Of a DNA stretch of 64,000 nucleotides, positions 33,879 through 45,212 are shown in pieces. The notes beneath the pieces are model-generated. The model ran no database searches and was not told the DNA's origin. It saw only the letters and a program-made list of their open reading frames with translations. The position numbers were made by a program, and so were the translations under genes. Location: the NCBI GenBank assembly GCA_021234155.1, contig JAJEKV010000060.1:4140451-4204450 (forward strand). Reading direction: 5' to 3'. This stretch comes from Isoetes taiwanensis (lineage: Eukaryota > Streptophyta > Lycopodiopsida > Isoetales > Isoetaceae). Each line of letters begins with the position of its first letter. The stretch's first letter is position 1.

Positions 33879-35004
33879 TTCTACAAGGTACCATTTTGCA
33901 TGGTTGCAATGAGGTAAGTCAGATGTTAGTAATTTTGCTGTCTGCCTTTTGATAAGCTTAATCATGCATGATTTTTGAGCAACGGAGCATAATTCGCTAC
34001 CATCACATATTTTTATGACTTTACAGATACAGAAAACTATATAGGAGTCGCCACTTTAGCTCAAGCTACCTCCATCTGTGGTTTGATAGAATCATCATAT
34101 GGAAATTATATCTGCACCTAATGAAGGCAAAAGATGTGAGCCTGCTCTAAATGGTGTCAGCGGGTGGATCCAGGCATTACATGCCCACCAAAAGGCAAAA
34201 GATGTATATCTTATACATGTCTCTAATATACATTGAGAATCCCCCTAGATCGTATTATGAATTTAGTGCAGATTTATATGAAACGTTAGCAAAATTAGCT
34301 TAAAAATAAAGGAAAACTACCAAAATACCCCACTTTGGCCAGAACTTAGAGATTAAAAAGTACCATTCCAGTGGAAAATGAGTACGCCAAACTGAAAAGT
34401 TAATGTACAACTTTGAAGGGAATGCAAAATCAATGAAATATCAGCATGTTTTGATCTGTTTTTTCTCCTTCCTTTCATTTTACAGTTTACATCTTAATAC
34501 TAGGTACAAACATGCCAACAATAATTTAGACAGAGGTACAAACATGCCACATGTTTTTATTGAATGTTCGTACATACCCATCTTTCCCTTCACAATGCAT
34601 ATCACCATAGGCATACAGTTCTATATCCATGTATCCTTCCTTTCACAGTGCATATCATCATAGGCATACAGTTCTATATCCATGATCCTTTCTGCAGGAA
34701 ATAAACTAGTACTTTTGATGGGCTTAATGAGTTCTATATCCATGTTCCTTTCTGTAAAAGGAGCAGGAAATAAACTAGTACTTTTGATGGGCTTAATGAC
34801 TTTCTATGTCAACATCTCTGCTCCTTTTTTGCACAAAGACAAGGAAATAACATCAAGAATGACTGATCACATTAAGTCTCCATCCACTCTTCAATACATT
34901 CTTCAGTTCACATTAAGTCTCCACCCATTCTTCATAGATTCAGAATGCAGGATGACAATTTTAACAGGTGTGGGGTGCAGGTGATTCGAAAATATGGCTT
35001 TTGA
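33879..35004. other. LIP1 3' flank within inner element; short tandem repeats, no gene seen
   Basis: This is probably the LIP1 3' UTR and downstream DNA. A roughly 65-bp direct repeat (GGAAATAAACTAGTACTTTT then GATGGGCTTAATGA...) lies at about 34697-34731 and 34766-34800. GGTACAAACATGCC and GGCATACAGTTCTATATCCA are also each doubled (34503-34550 and 34610-34684). Confidence 0.6.
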
Positions 35005-35262
35005 TTTGTATTCTGGAATAGGGTAAGAAATGTCCATGGAATTGCACAAGTAAGCTAGCTCTAAACCTTAATACATAGGCAACACGTTGTTTTGGAAAAC
35101 ACGTTTGATTTCTTAGAAAGCAAAGATGTATTCCAGAATACACATTTGCTTTCTCAGGAAAGCAAAAGTGTATTCCAGAATACACTTTTGCGTTCTCTAA
35201 AAAGCCAAAGTGTATTCTAGAATACACGTTTGTTTTTTAGAAAAGCAAAAGTATACACTTTT
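35005..35262. repeat. Right subterminal palindromes of inner element
   Basis: Copies of GTGTATTCCAGAATACAC or close variants lie at about 35129, 35167 and 35207, with half-sites at 35010 and 35250, spaced 38-40 bases and followed by TTTTGC or TTTGC. They are the counterpart of 24361-24505. Confidence 0.88.
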
Positions 35263-35757
35263 GTTTTTACATTTTTTGTTTTATGTGTCCTAGTGTTCAT
35301 TTATTTACTTGATTATTTTTTTTGTTTTTTATTCCGCCAATAGAACGTGGAACATGTTTGATGGAACAACTAAATGTGGAAACTTGGGACGGATACCCAG
35401 TTGCAACGTCTGACCAGCGTATTGTTCAATACGCACCAATTAGAGGGTGCCAAATTGATGTACTAAAAAAATTTAAAGAAATAATTATTATTTTTTCTTC
35501 TCTATTTTGAAGTTTTTGATATCTCACTTTTAGAGATTATGTATTCATGTCTACATTTTGCCATTTTCAAGATGTTTCTTTGCACAAAACAAACTTGCCA
35601 CTTAACGAGGAGCCAAAATGAGGGAAAAAAAAAACTGAACCTTTTAAAATTCTCAAGTTTATCCAAAAAAGGCCAATTTTAAGAGCATGCTATTTTTTTA
35701 AAGGGAATCTTTGAAACGGGAGTGCTGCAACACTCCCGTTTAATTTGCAACCTTGTT
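35263..35757. repeat. Right terminal region and TIR of inner element
   Basis: No gene is seen. The last 70 bases are the right terminal inverted repeat ending GCAACCTTGTT at 35757. A local hairpin, CGGGAGTGCTGCAACACTCCCG, is built into it at 35718-35739. Confidence 0.82.
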
Positions 35758-36294
35758 TCTCTTCCTTCTTTCTTCTTCTTCTTCTTTCTTCATCCACCTG
35801 TAAGTAATATGCACTAGAATTGACACCTGATCAATATGCCAATGACAGGATTGAGCTTCCTGTTGGATCTTAAATCCGTAATTTTCTGCAAAATCTATGA
35901 CAGAAACAATAGTATCATCTGGTATGGTTGCCAAGCATTTCTTGAATTCCTTAGCTTGCCAATGAGCTTTATAATTATGTGGAACAAAAGACTTCATAGT
36001 CTTTTTTGCATGCTCATTAAATTCAAAAGGACTGCCCGTCTTGTAGGCCAATCTAGTAACCTTTGCAGGTTTCTTAGATAGCTTGGCAGTATTCTTTCTT
36101 TGGACTTCTTGCTGACAGTTCAATGTCAAATGATTAGCTCAACTCCTAAAAAGTAATATGCTTGAATTTGATAGTTAGTACCTTTTCAAATACTTTCCAT
36201 TGGACATTGATAGACTTTTGCTTGTTCCTCTCTTTAGGACATGTTGGCAACCTGCAATACAAAAACAATAATGGCAGATGTATCGATTCTGAAA

Positions 36295-36620
36295 CTTTCC
36301 CAATTCAAGAAAAAAAACAGGTCTAGACTCTAAGACTCCTTACACCACAACCTAATGGTTTTGCAAATGATTTTAATCTTGGCATGAACTCAAAGGGGCT
36401 GAGAATATGTGGATTCATCCGACCTAAGTCTTGCATCGAGCTTTGTTGAAAATGATCACACCGGCCGGTCAAGAATTGGTCAATGTCCCCGGCGTAATCC
36501 AAGATTTTGCACATCACTCTAATAGGATAATTTTGGAATTCTATCACCGGATTAGACTCGACAACTCTCTCAGAGAATACCCTGCAAACCTTAGTGCTTC
36601 AAATAAAAGCAAGGCACAAT
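36295..36620. repeat. Diverged copy of 21060-21330 within an intron of gene D
   Basis: It shares CCCAATTCAAGAAAAAA, TTTTGCAAATGATTTTAATC, CTTGGCATGAACTCAAAGG-like and TGGTCAATGTCCC with the B-C gap. It is located in the large intron between exons 3 and 2 of the transposase (36252-36871). Confidence 0.75.
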
Positions 36621-38309
36621 GTGATTTAGTTACGGACTTAGTTATTTCAAGGTAGCGGACTTTGAAATTTCGAGAACATAAATCTGCATGAACACTCAAT
36701 CTTTTCTTGTGTTTGAGTGAAGCCGAGCATTCCTATCAAGCGGGGACACTCACATACAACCTGGACAAGATAACTCATGAGGAAAAGATGACCAAGACTA
36801 TCAGACAGGAAACAGGTTTAGATTAGATACTACTTAAAAGTAATGTACAAGCAAAAGGAAACCATACTTACTTCTTTAACCCACACTTTGTACAAGTCTG
36901 CATCAAACACACGTGCTTATGCCACTCTTCACTCTCATCCTTTTGGCACACCACCATTCTCCAATAATCACTAGTTGATTTAATGGTGTTCTTCTTTGCC
37001 ATACAGATCTGACCTGGGCCACAAACTTTGCACTTACATTTACATTCCTTGTGAACACCATGAGGATCTGTCCTCATATTATTGATGGCCTGCCTTACAA
37101 ATTCTAAATGCAAATGGTATTGGCAGCAACAGGTCTCCCTTTCTTTTAATTTTCTAATGTAGCTTGGCTTCAGTTTCTCGAAAGCCTGCTGGGACATCTT
37201 CATATCTGGATGTTCCTTCTTGAAACCAAGATATAGTTGAACCTGCACAATGAAAAAATTTAGTTACTTTCTAAACAAAAAGAAAGAAAGCATTCAAAAT
37301 GTATGGTCGAAACTATACCTGTGTCATCTCTAGCAGATGAATAGGATGATCAATTTTCTCACCTTTATCATTCAAATGCTTCCTCACATGCTTCTTATAA
37401 GGTGATACTCTGGTATTTTCATCCCAATACTTCCTGACTGTGGCTATTTCTTCAGCTGTGAAGGCATCTTTTCTTCTCTTCCTTCCAAACATTGACCAGG
37501 GGCCACCGGATTCGCAAAAAATTGCCTTCTAAATGCCATGGCAATTGCTTTTTAAATGGAATAGATAGAACCCTTGAAATTGCAGATTGATTGATCCCCG
37601 GGCCCGAACAGTTGCCATTTGTAGAGTGCTCTTTCTTGCTTGCAAAATATCGGTTTTTCTTTGCATTTTTGGGCTGCATTGTCTCTCGGACATTGGAAAT
37701 CATGGTATGCATTACAGCCCGGGTTCTTGGGATCCGTAATTCTCCTTGCAATGGTAAATATGTATTTCTCTTCAAAAGTCTTTGAAGAATTCTCCCTTTG
37801 TCTAAATCCTCTCAAACATTCCTCACAATGTGATTAAAAGAGTCGATTAGCTCTTTTGACACTCTTGCAACCTTCTATCACCGAGAAAATGTTTTCTCTT
37901 CTTCTCATTTGGTGCAATGTTTTTTTTTCCTTTAGTTTCAATCTCTTTCTGGATTCTCTCTTCCTCTTGGCTTCAAAATCCGGATAAATTCTCCTTTCCC
38001 CGATCAGCAATGCTCTCGGAATTAGAATTGGGATTGGCATTCGATTGAGAATTGCAAGTGAATTATCACCATGAGAACAGATCAAAGATTGAATTGGATT
38101 GGAATTGAAGACAGCCGGAAAATCTCATTCTGAAAATCTTGAAGAATGACAACCAAGAATTTCCCTCCAAGAATCCGGCCATCTAGAAATCCCGCCAAAC
38201 ATGAAAATTCATCTCCCAATTCGCGCGGGATCATCCATGTCATCGATCCCTACCTCCACGGGATGATCCGTTCTATTTCTGGAGTAATCATCAAACGATG
38301 TCGTTGAAT

Positions 38310-38403
38310 GAAAAAGCACTCGAGGGTAAAGCACCTAAAGCACTTACAAAGACTTGTCCCGACAAAGGCTTTTTGGGTAGCATTACCATATTTACACCCT
38401 TTA
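38310..38403. repeat. Right subterminal array, terminal inverted repeat and TSD, copy 1
   Basis: AAAGCACT, AAAGCACCT and AAAGCACTTA lie at 38311-38347, followed by a damaged stretch (ACAAAGACTTGTCCCGACAAAG) that in copy 2 reads ACAGCACTTGTCCGGACAGT. The inverted terminal repeat lies at about 38370-38399 and TTTA at 38400-38403. Confidence 0.88.
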
Positions 38404-41400
38404 CAACTTTCATTATGTATGAAACATCCTCTTCTCATTAGGTTTATATCTTCAAATTCGGTTTACAACCTTGATTATGTATCTTTCAACTTTTTGCTAT
38501 TCTAGATTTTATGCCTCAAAAGCTCTAAAAGAATAAGTAGCAGAACGAGTTTACTGGAAGTCTGGAAAAACATGTGCAGTATATGCGCTTAATAAATGCT
38601 ATTGAAGATTTCTTAACCAAATGATACCACGGATTGGGAATTTGCAAAAATATCTTTAACTCTAGACATAGTACATTTTCTTGACTAAGCTTTAACCAAC
38701 AGGATCAAGTGTCAATTGTAGGCCGTGAAAAATAGAATAGAATAAACTAGAAAATGTAAATATCAAAAGTAGCCGTGCGATCGCCTTATTCTTTAAGGCT
38801 TAATGCTCACAACTGCTTGAGCAAGCATCAAACGTGTTCCTTGTTGAGAGAAAACCTTGGTGAAACAACATGTACACATTAGCTTCCCGCTCAAGCATGT
38901 TCCTATAGCAAAATATTTAGAGACCTTTCCTATGCAAGAAGGGAAGAAAAGGGATTAAAAGTCTAAATCATGATCAAGCAACAACAATTATGCACTATAA
39001 CTGGAGCATTTACAAGTAAACGATTTGAAGTGTCCCATATCTATGATGTGGCAGTCCCTGAATTCGGATAAAATTTTGACGGTCTAACAAATGTGATATG
39101 TGGCAGTTCTAGGATAAAGTAGGCATCAAGAGGCTATGCTAGGGTTTACTGGACCATTAAAAATATCAAAGGGTTATCATCATGCTAGTTAATTTCATCT
39201 CGATACACCATAAGCCATGGTCGCACTACGTGTTTTTCAAAAGTTCTATTTGGAAATATGCACTTTGTTGCAACCTGTGTAATTTACAACCACATCAAAA
39301 TCAGCAAATAATTAAAAAAAAAAACCTCTAGAATCGCCATGTTGTTGGCATGCAGGTTCTCTTCTGTTGCATCAGCTCAGCAGTATTGGTGTTCTTTCTG
39401 ATCACTTCAGCAGTGTCGGTGTTCTTTCTCTTGTGACACTTTTTCTGGCAGTATTTGCTAAAAAAGGGTATGCTGATTTTGCAGGAAAGATGGGAAAATT
39501 GATGGTGTATATTGCAGCATTGATGGTTGTAGCTGTGGTGGAGATGGGAGCAAGCCAAAGGTAGATACTTGAAAAATCGAGGCAAAGTCGGGCGCTGCGC
39601 AAGAAGAGCTATGATAGGGCCAAATCCACTAAGCCCAACACGCCTCCGATCCACCACGCCCCATGAAGTGTGTGCCTTTGCAAGCTCATGGCCAACGCCA
39701 CCACCCTTCGCAGTTTCAACCCTGCTGGTGCCAAAGCCATGCCTCTCAAATGCAACATCTCCTTGCCTGCTGCTCCTCCTTCCAAACGCAAATATTTTTC
39801 TCCCTTCTAGCTCTCGACTAGGCATCTTATTCTTTGCTTCAGATTGCCTCCCTGCTTTGCATTTCACAGCAACATTTTTTTCAAGAGCGCAAGGACAAAT
39901 GGAGAAGCCGGAATAGTGTAGCCGGAACAGAGTAAGCGGGCAAAAATATCAAGGCTTTAGACGCATCGTGGCTGCTAAAACATTCTTATATAACAGGGGT
40001 TTTTAAGGAAACTTGTAAATGAATCGTTAAAAGAGAAGGCCGCCGCGATAAATTTCTTGTAGATATAATAAAGAGTTATAAATGTAATTTGTGCATAGAT
40101 GTAACGGAGTTTCAAGTGTGGAAGGTGGATGGAATGGGTAGGAAATAATGGGATGCATGGAGCGAAAGACATATAGAGATGGCTTGCACGCGTGGATGCC
40201 TGAGATGGCTTAAGTTGGGATGTCCTTTGATTCCTTGTGTTTGAATTTTCAAATCCCTAACTTCTCATTGATAAAACAAAATCTTGAAGATAAATGCATT
40301 CTTCATGATCAATTGTATGAAGGAAATTTTATATTTGGGCTTCATAATTGTAATATTCGTCCAACACAATGATGGCTTGGAATATTTCTAAGAGCAAACA
40401 ATAGATTGCACTTTTTACAGGCTGCTACAAACATGTCTGGTATTGCCTACTATGCTTGATCTCTTAACATTAATAAAAGGTGCACTTGAAATCAATTTTC
40501 CATGGTCTTTGCCTTCAATCGAAAATTGTCGAAAATTGCCATTGCAAACATGCTTTTTTATATACTTGCGCCATGATGAAACCCTCATTCTAAGATTGAC
40601 ATTCAAGCAAAGAGTGCAATAATTACAACTTATACATCATTCTATAATGGTCCTACATATATGGTTGCTTATTGAAATCCCTTTCCAGCTTAGAAATGCA
40701 TTGATAGTTGGCTAAGAAATCCCATTGTGCTAAACCTCCAATAACTAATGGAAGCTCTGACGAACGGTTTTTTAATTCTTTAGATTTTCACTCTCAATAC
40801 AGCTTGTGCTGCCATAAGTTGTACAATGAAGATGTGCTTCATAACAAAATGGTCATATTGCGGCTTTGATGCAGTGATAAACGTCATACTTTTAAGAACT
40901 ATAAAAAACAATTGTGATCTGAGAAGGATTGTTAATTTATAAGTTCTGCATAAAAAAACCTACAATAGCCAATACTACATTTCAAAAGAGAATCAAGTTA
41001 GAAAACCATTATAGCTATACAATCTACCCAAATCTAAATATATGCCATGGTCCTAACTTGAACACATGAATATCATTAGGTTAAATACTATCACCCATAT
41101 TGCCACCATGAGGAACAATGCTAGTAAGATATACCAACAATATGTATTCATAAAAAAATAAAAAATAAAAACTAGCAAAAAGGCGCAACAGTAGGCTTAG
41201 GCAGTATTAAGTTTGGATTCAATTTCTCATTAAGAAAGCATGTATCGGACAATCTATTTAAATTGGAAGGCTAGATTGAAATTGTGATTAAATAGATTAA
41301 TTTCATTTTTGCGAATGAAGTAACTAATAATATTCTCTAAATGAAATATGAAAAACCCACGTTGCAAATGAGGCGTAGATTTATAAATGCTTTAGCTTTT

Positions 41401-41708
41401 TATGTTGTTAGATTTTGCTTCTTCTTTTAAGAAACCAGTATTTGTTTGTTTTAGACGGATTGGCGACTAATTGTTATGGCTCCTAGTGGTGGATTTGCAT
41501 TGTTGGATTATATTCTTTTTTTTAATTGGTTTGCTTTTTGCTTATCATTGGTTATATGAAGGACTTGGATTTCGAAATGATCATGAAATGGTTTATAGGT
41601 GGCAATGTCAAGGAGTTCTTTCTTGCTTGGATGTCTAAATCTTATGATGTTTAGATTTAGAATATTCCCCGTGATGACCTTATTGATATTTGGAGATGGC
41701 ACTTTTGT
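38400..41708 (+). repeat. Block H, copy after outer transposon copy 1; no gene recognised
   Basis: This block is nearly identical to 55560-58859, and its first 1.06 kb is the inverse of 1-1054. Open frames include a hydrophobic 65-codon one at 39367-39564 (VLSLVTLFLAVFAKKGYADF...). On the minus strand, about 39560-39867 (MKCKAGRQSEAKNKM...) is basic and partly kept in the other copy. Neither has recognisable family features. 40200-41708 is AT-rich with nothing I can name. Confidence 0.85.
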
Positions 41709-42387
41709 GCTTGTTGGAAGTGCAAGGAGTTTGACAATAGGCAAGTGGCACAAGTAGCATTTTTGTGTTTTTTTTTATGTCGACAAATTGGTGGCAGTTG
41801 GGCATGGTTTCTAACTAGATGGCTATTTCTGTCCCTTGCACATATGAAGAAGTATTATGCAATGGAAAACTACTTTACGTCTCTTTGCACATTTAACAAC
41901 TCTAACGTGCCACAATGGAAGGTTTTTAAGTATAACATAAAGAAATAATGAAGATTTTTAGCGGTCTTCTCGTGAGTGGATAGATCCGTTTGAGAAAATG
42001 GCTTCCATCGTATAGGGCATTTACACGTTAGCAATTATTTAACATGTGAATTTGAGGTGTTCTTCTGGACCCTCGTGGTTTTTTTACTTTTGATCCCGTG
42101 TCTTCCCAAAATCCATCACCACCTTATTCTTTAATATATTTGTCATTTATCAATGGAAGGTACGATTCCTCAATTTGATGTAACAGGACTACTTCATTAA
42201 ATTTTGTTGTTGTCATCATGGCGGGCTCTTGTTTGAGAATGGCTTTACCTCTATTTATACCTTTATCACATATAAGGAAGTGTCGAGCAATTAGTAGTGT
42301 GTCATTGCCCAACATTTTGGAGCTTTGTGATAAAGCAAGATTGAGCCTGATGAGCAAGAAGGTATTCTTTTGCTAATCAATTTTCAG

Positions 42388-42629
42388 GTCTTTGAAGGAG
42401 AAAGAAGCTTGACAAAAGATTGTTGGGAACTTGGAAAATTTGATTTGAGTGGTATTGCCCTAGCTCCAAGAGGTATTCCCCAGATTGAACTTACTTTTGA
42501 AGTAGATGCAGATGGAATACTAAAAGTGAGGCAGAGGATAAGGCGACCAATAAGGTAGATAAGATCATCAATACTGTTGACGAAGATCGTTTATCTTCAG
42601 ATGAGGTTGATAGAATGATCAAGGAGGCT
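42388..42629 (+). pseudogene. BiP exon relic, copy 2
   Basis: This is the same relic as 10128-10369: acceptor [19 protein letters not shown] to ADGILK, the same one-base loss, and the same end after KEA. That the break is shared shows the damage is older than the block duplication. Confidence 0.85.
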
Positions 42630-43762
42630 TGTGTTTTGAATGATTTTGTTTTGAACAGTCAGTCTTTTTCACGTAACTCACTTAGTCTACGGGCAAAAGA
42701 TCTACATTAGGCAAACGGTTGATAACCGAAAAGCCTAAGGTACCTTTTGGCCCTTGAATTTTTACCCAGACTATGGCTAATGATGTATTGGTTGGCTGCA
42801 GGTACGTGCTCCTTTTCCTAATGTAATCCTTCTATCCAATAAGTCTTAGGTGAGCTTGGAAAAGAAGAAAGAAAGATGAGATGCACATTTGCTCTTAAAT
42901 GTTATGCTAAGATATTTGAGTACTTGATCCATTTTATTACTTTAGCAAATGATTTTTGCAAGCATACAGGCTAAAAGGTGAATGTATCTGAAACCTATGG
43001 ATGTTATTTGATGTGCCTTCTTCTGGCCATATACTCATGTGGAACAACCTAGCTTAGGAGTCACATTTTTTAAGGTTGTTATATGAACCTCGAAATTGAG
43101 TACTTTAGACCCTTACGCTTCGTAGTATAAAAAAAGTATAGTTTTATGCACTAAGTTTGCTACGGGATATCTTATTTCAGTCGAACTTCCTTATGTAAAA
43201 CCCATCTCTTTGATGTAATAAAAAAATATAGAAATATGTTGAAAACATGCTCCTTTGCTTTAAAAGGATTATATGCTTTTCAAATAGAACTTGCTGCTGG
43301 TTTCATCGTGGCAGGACCTGTTGTAGGCTTGAACTATGTACCACCTACATGCATCCAACTACAAATGGGAACTTCAATAATTGTAACTAGTCTTGTGGAC
43401 TCAAATAAGGACGTCCCTCTTTAAGTGTTAGGTTTTGCCTTAGAAAATATACAGCTACAATTTATGATGATTTGTAAGCTCATTGGAAGAGAAACTCTTC
43501 TGCATCTTCCATGTAAACTTATTTGCTACAAAATTAGATGTGCAAGCAAAGTGTTCTAAATGCGTGTCAAACTTGCTAGATAAATTTTCATAAAACAAGT
43601 CATAAAATGTTTAAAAGTTTTTTAGAAAAGTTGAAAGCTAAGATAAGTGATATAAACAAAGCGGATAATAAGCATAAGCTAATATACATCTCAGTTACTA
43701 TTTTCATATCTACAGTATTTGTGTCATTCCTGTTGATCGAAATTTTGAATGTCTCAAGATAT

Positions 43763-44256
43763 TTACAGCTCAGAGTGATCTTCATCCTCTTCCTCTGAGG
43801 TAACAACACCAGTCTTTTGATAAACCTTGGTTATTATCGGATTGCAAACATCCTCAATCTCCTTCAGGTTCTCTTCGAAATCCTCCCCCTCAGCACTTTG
43901 GTTATCGTCCAACCACTCCACAATTTCCTTCAATTCAGCTTCAATCTTTTCTTTGTCATCAGAATCTAGCTTATCCGCTAGCTTGTCCTTGTCACCAATT
44001 GAACTCTTCATGTTGTACACATATGTCTCCAATCTATTCCTGGCATCAATCTTTTCCTTCACCTTCTTATCTTGCTCTGCATATTCCTCAGCCTCCTTGA
44101 TCATTCTATCAACCTCATCTGAAGATAAACGATCTTTGTCAGCAGTAATGATGATCTTCTCTGCCTTATTGGTCGCCTTATCCTCTGCCTTCACTTTTAG
44201 AATTCCATCTGCATCTACTTCAAATGTAACTTCAATCTGGGGAATACCTCTTGGAG
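43763..44256 (-). pseudogene. BiP C-terminal fragment, copy 2
   Basis: This is an undamaged reading of the BiP C-terminus: [73 protein letters not shown] and EDEDHSEL at the end (stop at 43763-43765). It is cut on its upstream side at 44256 (within PRGIPQIE) by the rearrangement, so no promoter or nucleotide-binding domain remains. It gives the best view of the C-terminus, which ends HSEL where HDEL is usual. Confidence 0.9.
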
Positions 44257-45212
44257 GGAAAAGTTAAATGCTTCAAAACTGCCATTTTTAAAATCAAATA
44301 ACAAAATATATCAAATAAACATGCTACTACATAATAAGAATGCACTCTATATCTACGTTTGCAACTTCAACAAATCAACATTACAACATGCAAAGCATTC
44401 TGTAGAGAGAGAAAATTTTAACAGTCAGAAATTCCTTTCCTTTCCCATGAATATTGTGTTACAATGCAACTCTAGTGGCTTCTCATAATCATGACTTATA
44501 CAACTACAAAAGGCTTCCAGATCTAGAAGGGTAAGAAACAATTCCTAATTTACCACAAACACAAATTTATTCAAAAGCATAAACCTGCAATAAAGATCAA
44601 TTTAAATGCATTGCCATTAAATCTAGTCTCACGAAAAGCCACCTCAGAGTCTTTCATAAAGGCTCGTGAACTTTTGGACCTAGATAGAGATTGTTAATGT
44701 TTTAATGATGATACTATTTTTCTTCTAGATTGTCATCTTAAGCAAGAGAGCATGCACAAGGTGCATTATCCAAGGGTGTTGTAAGCCATTTGCATTATCA
44801 ATCATGAAGCCTCTATTATTTGTCATGAAAAATCACTAGATTAGCTTCATGCAAATTACCAAATATGAAGACTTTTTATCCAACAAAACTTCATATCTCT
44901 GGACTCATCGCAGTTTTCTCATGTTCCTTATGCTCTGTAAATGCAACGGAAACATAGAACAATTATCTAGCCCTGTTCTAAAGCAATAGATTTGTCCAAT
45001 AGGAATTACTAATTTTTCTTAACAGTAGCAACGTTACTAGGATATGTATAAAACCCCAAAATGTCATACCTTTGAGGCTCTTGTCCAACCACAAACCAAA
45101 TGGGCTAATATATGGTCTTGAAATTAAACTCTTTCTTTGGGTACTTGAAGTCGCACCCAAATCACCAATATTCATAATGGACTGGCCACTAAGCAAATCC
45201 TAAAAACAAGAC
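44257..45212 (-). repeat. Inverted segment within block B2
   Basis: This is the reverse complement of 14066-15009. The left junction lies within the BiP coding region and the right junction within fibrillin exon 2 (CGTTGTGGGC at 45214). No gene is recognised inside. Confidence 0.88.

Larger units (their letters stand above)
23992..35757. mobile_element. Inner TIR element (Pack-type) carrying a lipoyl synthase fragment
   Basis: The ends are inverted repeats: left AACAAGGTTGCGTATTAAAC, right the inverse of AACAAGGTTGCAAATTAAAC, followed on both sides by GGGAG. TCTC flanks it (23988-23991 and 35758-35761), and copy 2 of the outer transposon has the uninterrupted site at about 52892 with a single TCTC. 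The length is 11,766 bp, of which 7.45 kb is a LINE. No transposase was recognised, so the element is non-autonomous and moved by an enzyme coded elsewhere. Its cargo is the 3' exons of a LIP1 gene in plus orientation. Palindromic subterminal repeats lie near both ends. Confidence 0.88.
22739..38072 (-). pseudogene. Transposon gene D: DDE transposase, copy 1, split by nested element
   Basis: This is the transposase of the outer element. Exons read from GT-AG borders: exon 1 about 37319-38072, exon 2 36872-37242, exon 3 36182-36251, exon 4 35758-about 36116 continuing at 23516-23991 across the nested element, exon 5 22739-23429. Domains in order: a basic N-terminus (RKRESRKRLKLKEK), a Cys/His cluster in exon 2 (CCCQYHLHLEF, CKCKCKVCGP, CLMQTCTKCG), first catalytic Asp in VSVIDFAENY, second in FWSDGCSSQFKS, Glu in SSHGKGEHDG (38 residues between them), then SCFCNYC and a Glu-rich tail ending PTTS. 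The inner element lies between the first and second catalytic Asp, so this copy cannot make the enzyme. The start is altered (ATGGTG for ATGACTG) relative to copy 2. Confidence 0.85.
17667..38399. mobile_element. Outer TIR DNA transposon, copy 1 (carries a nested element)
   Basis: The ends are terminal inverted repeats: 17667 starts GGGTGTAAATATGGTAATGC and 38399 ends with the inverse. TTTA flanks both sides (17663-17666 and 38400-38403). The inverted arm at 7952-7964 shows the site with a single TTTA and no element, which fixes both borders and a 4-bp target duplication. Without the nested element (11,766 bp plus its 4-bp duplication) this copy is 8,963 bp, against 8,975 bp for copy 2. It carries genes A and B (plus) and C and D (minus). 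D is a DDE transposase, so the family is potentially autonomous; this copy is not, because D is split. Sola is one known superfamily with 4-bp duplications, but I cannot confirm membership. Confidence 0.92.

Noticed and set aside
23992-35757. Inner element as an LTR retrotransposon
   Set aside because: Its ends are inverted, not direct, repeats; the only reverse transcriptase inside belongs to the separately bounded LINE.
39367-39564. Hydrophobic 65-codon frame, possible membrane protein exon
   Set aside because: No recognisable family; conservation is explained by block duplication; kept only as a remark.
39560-39867. Basic minus-strand frame MKCKAGRQSEAKNKM as a gene
   Set aside because: No domain recognised, frame not equally kept in the second copy, no splice or promoter support.
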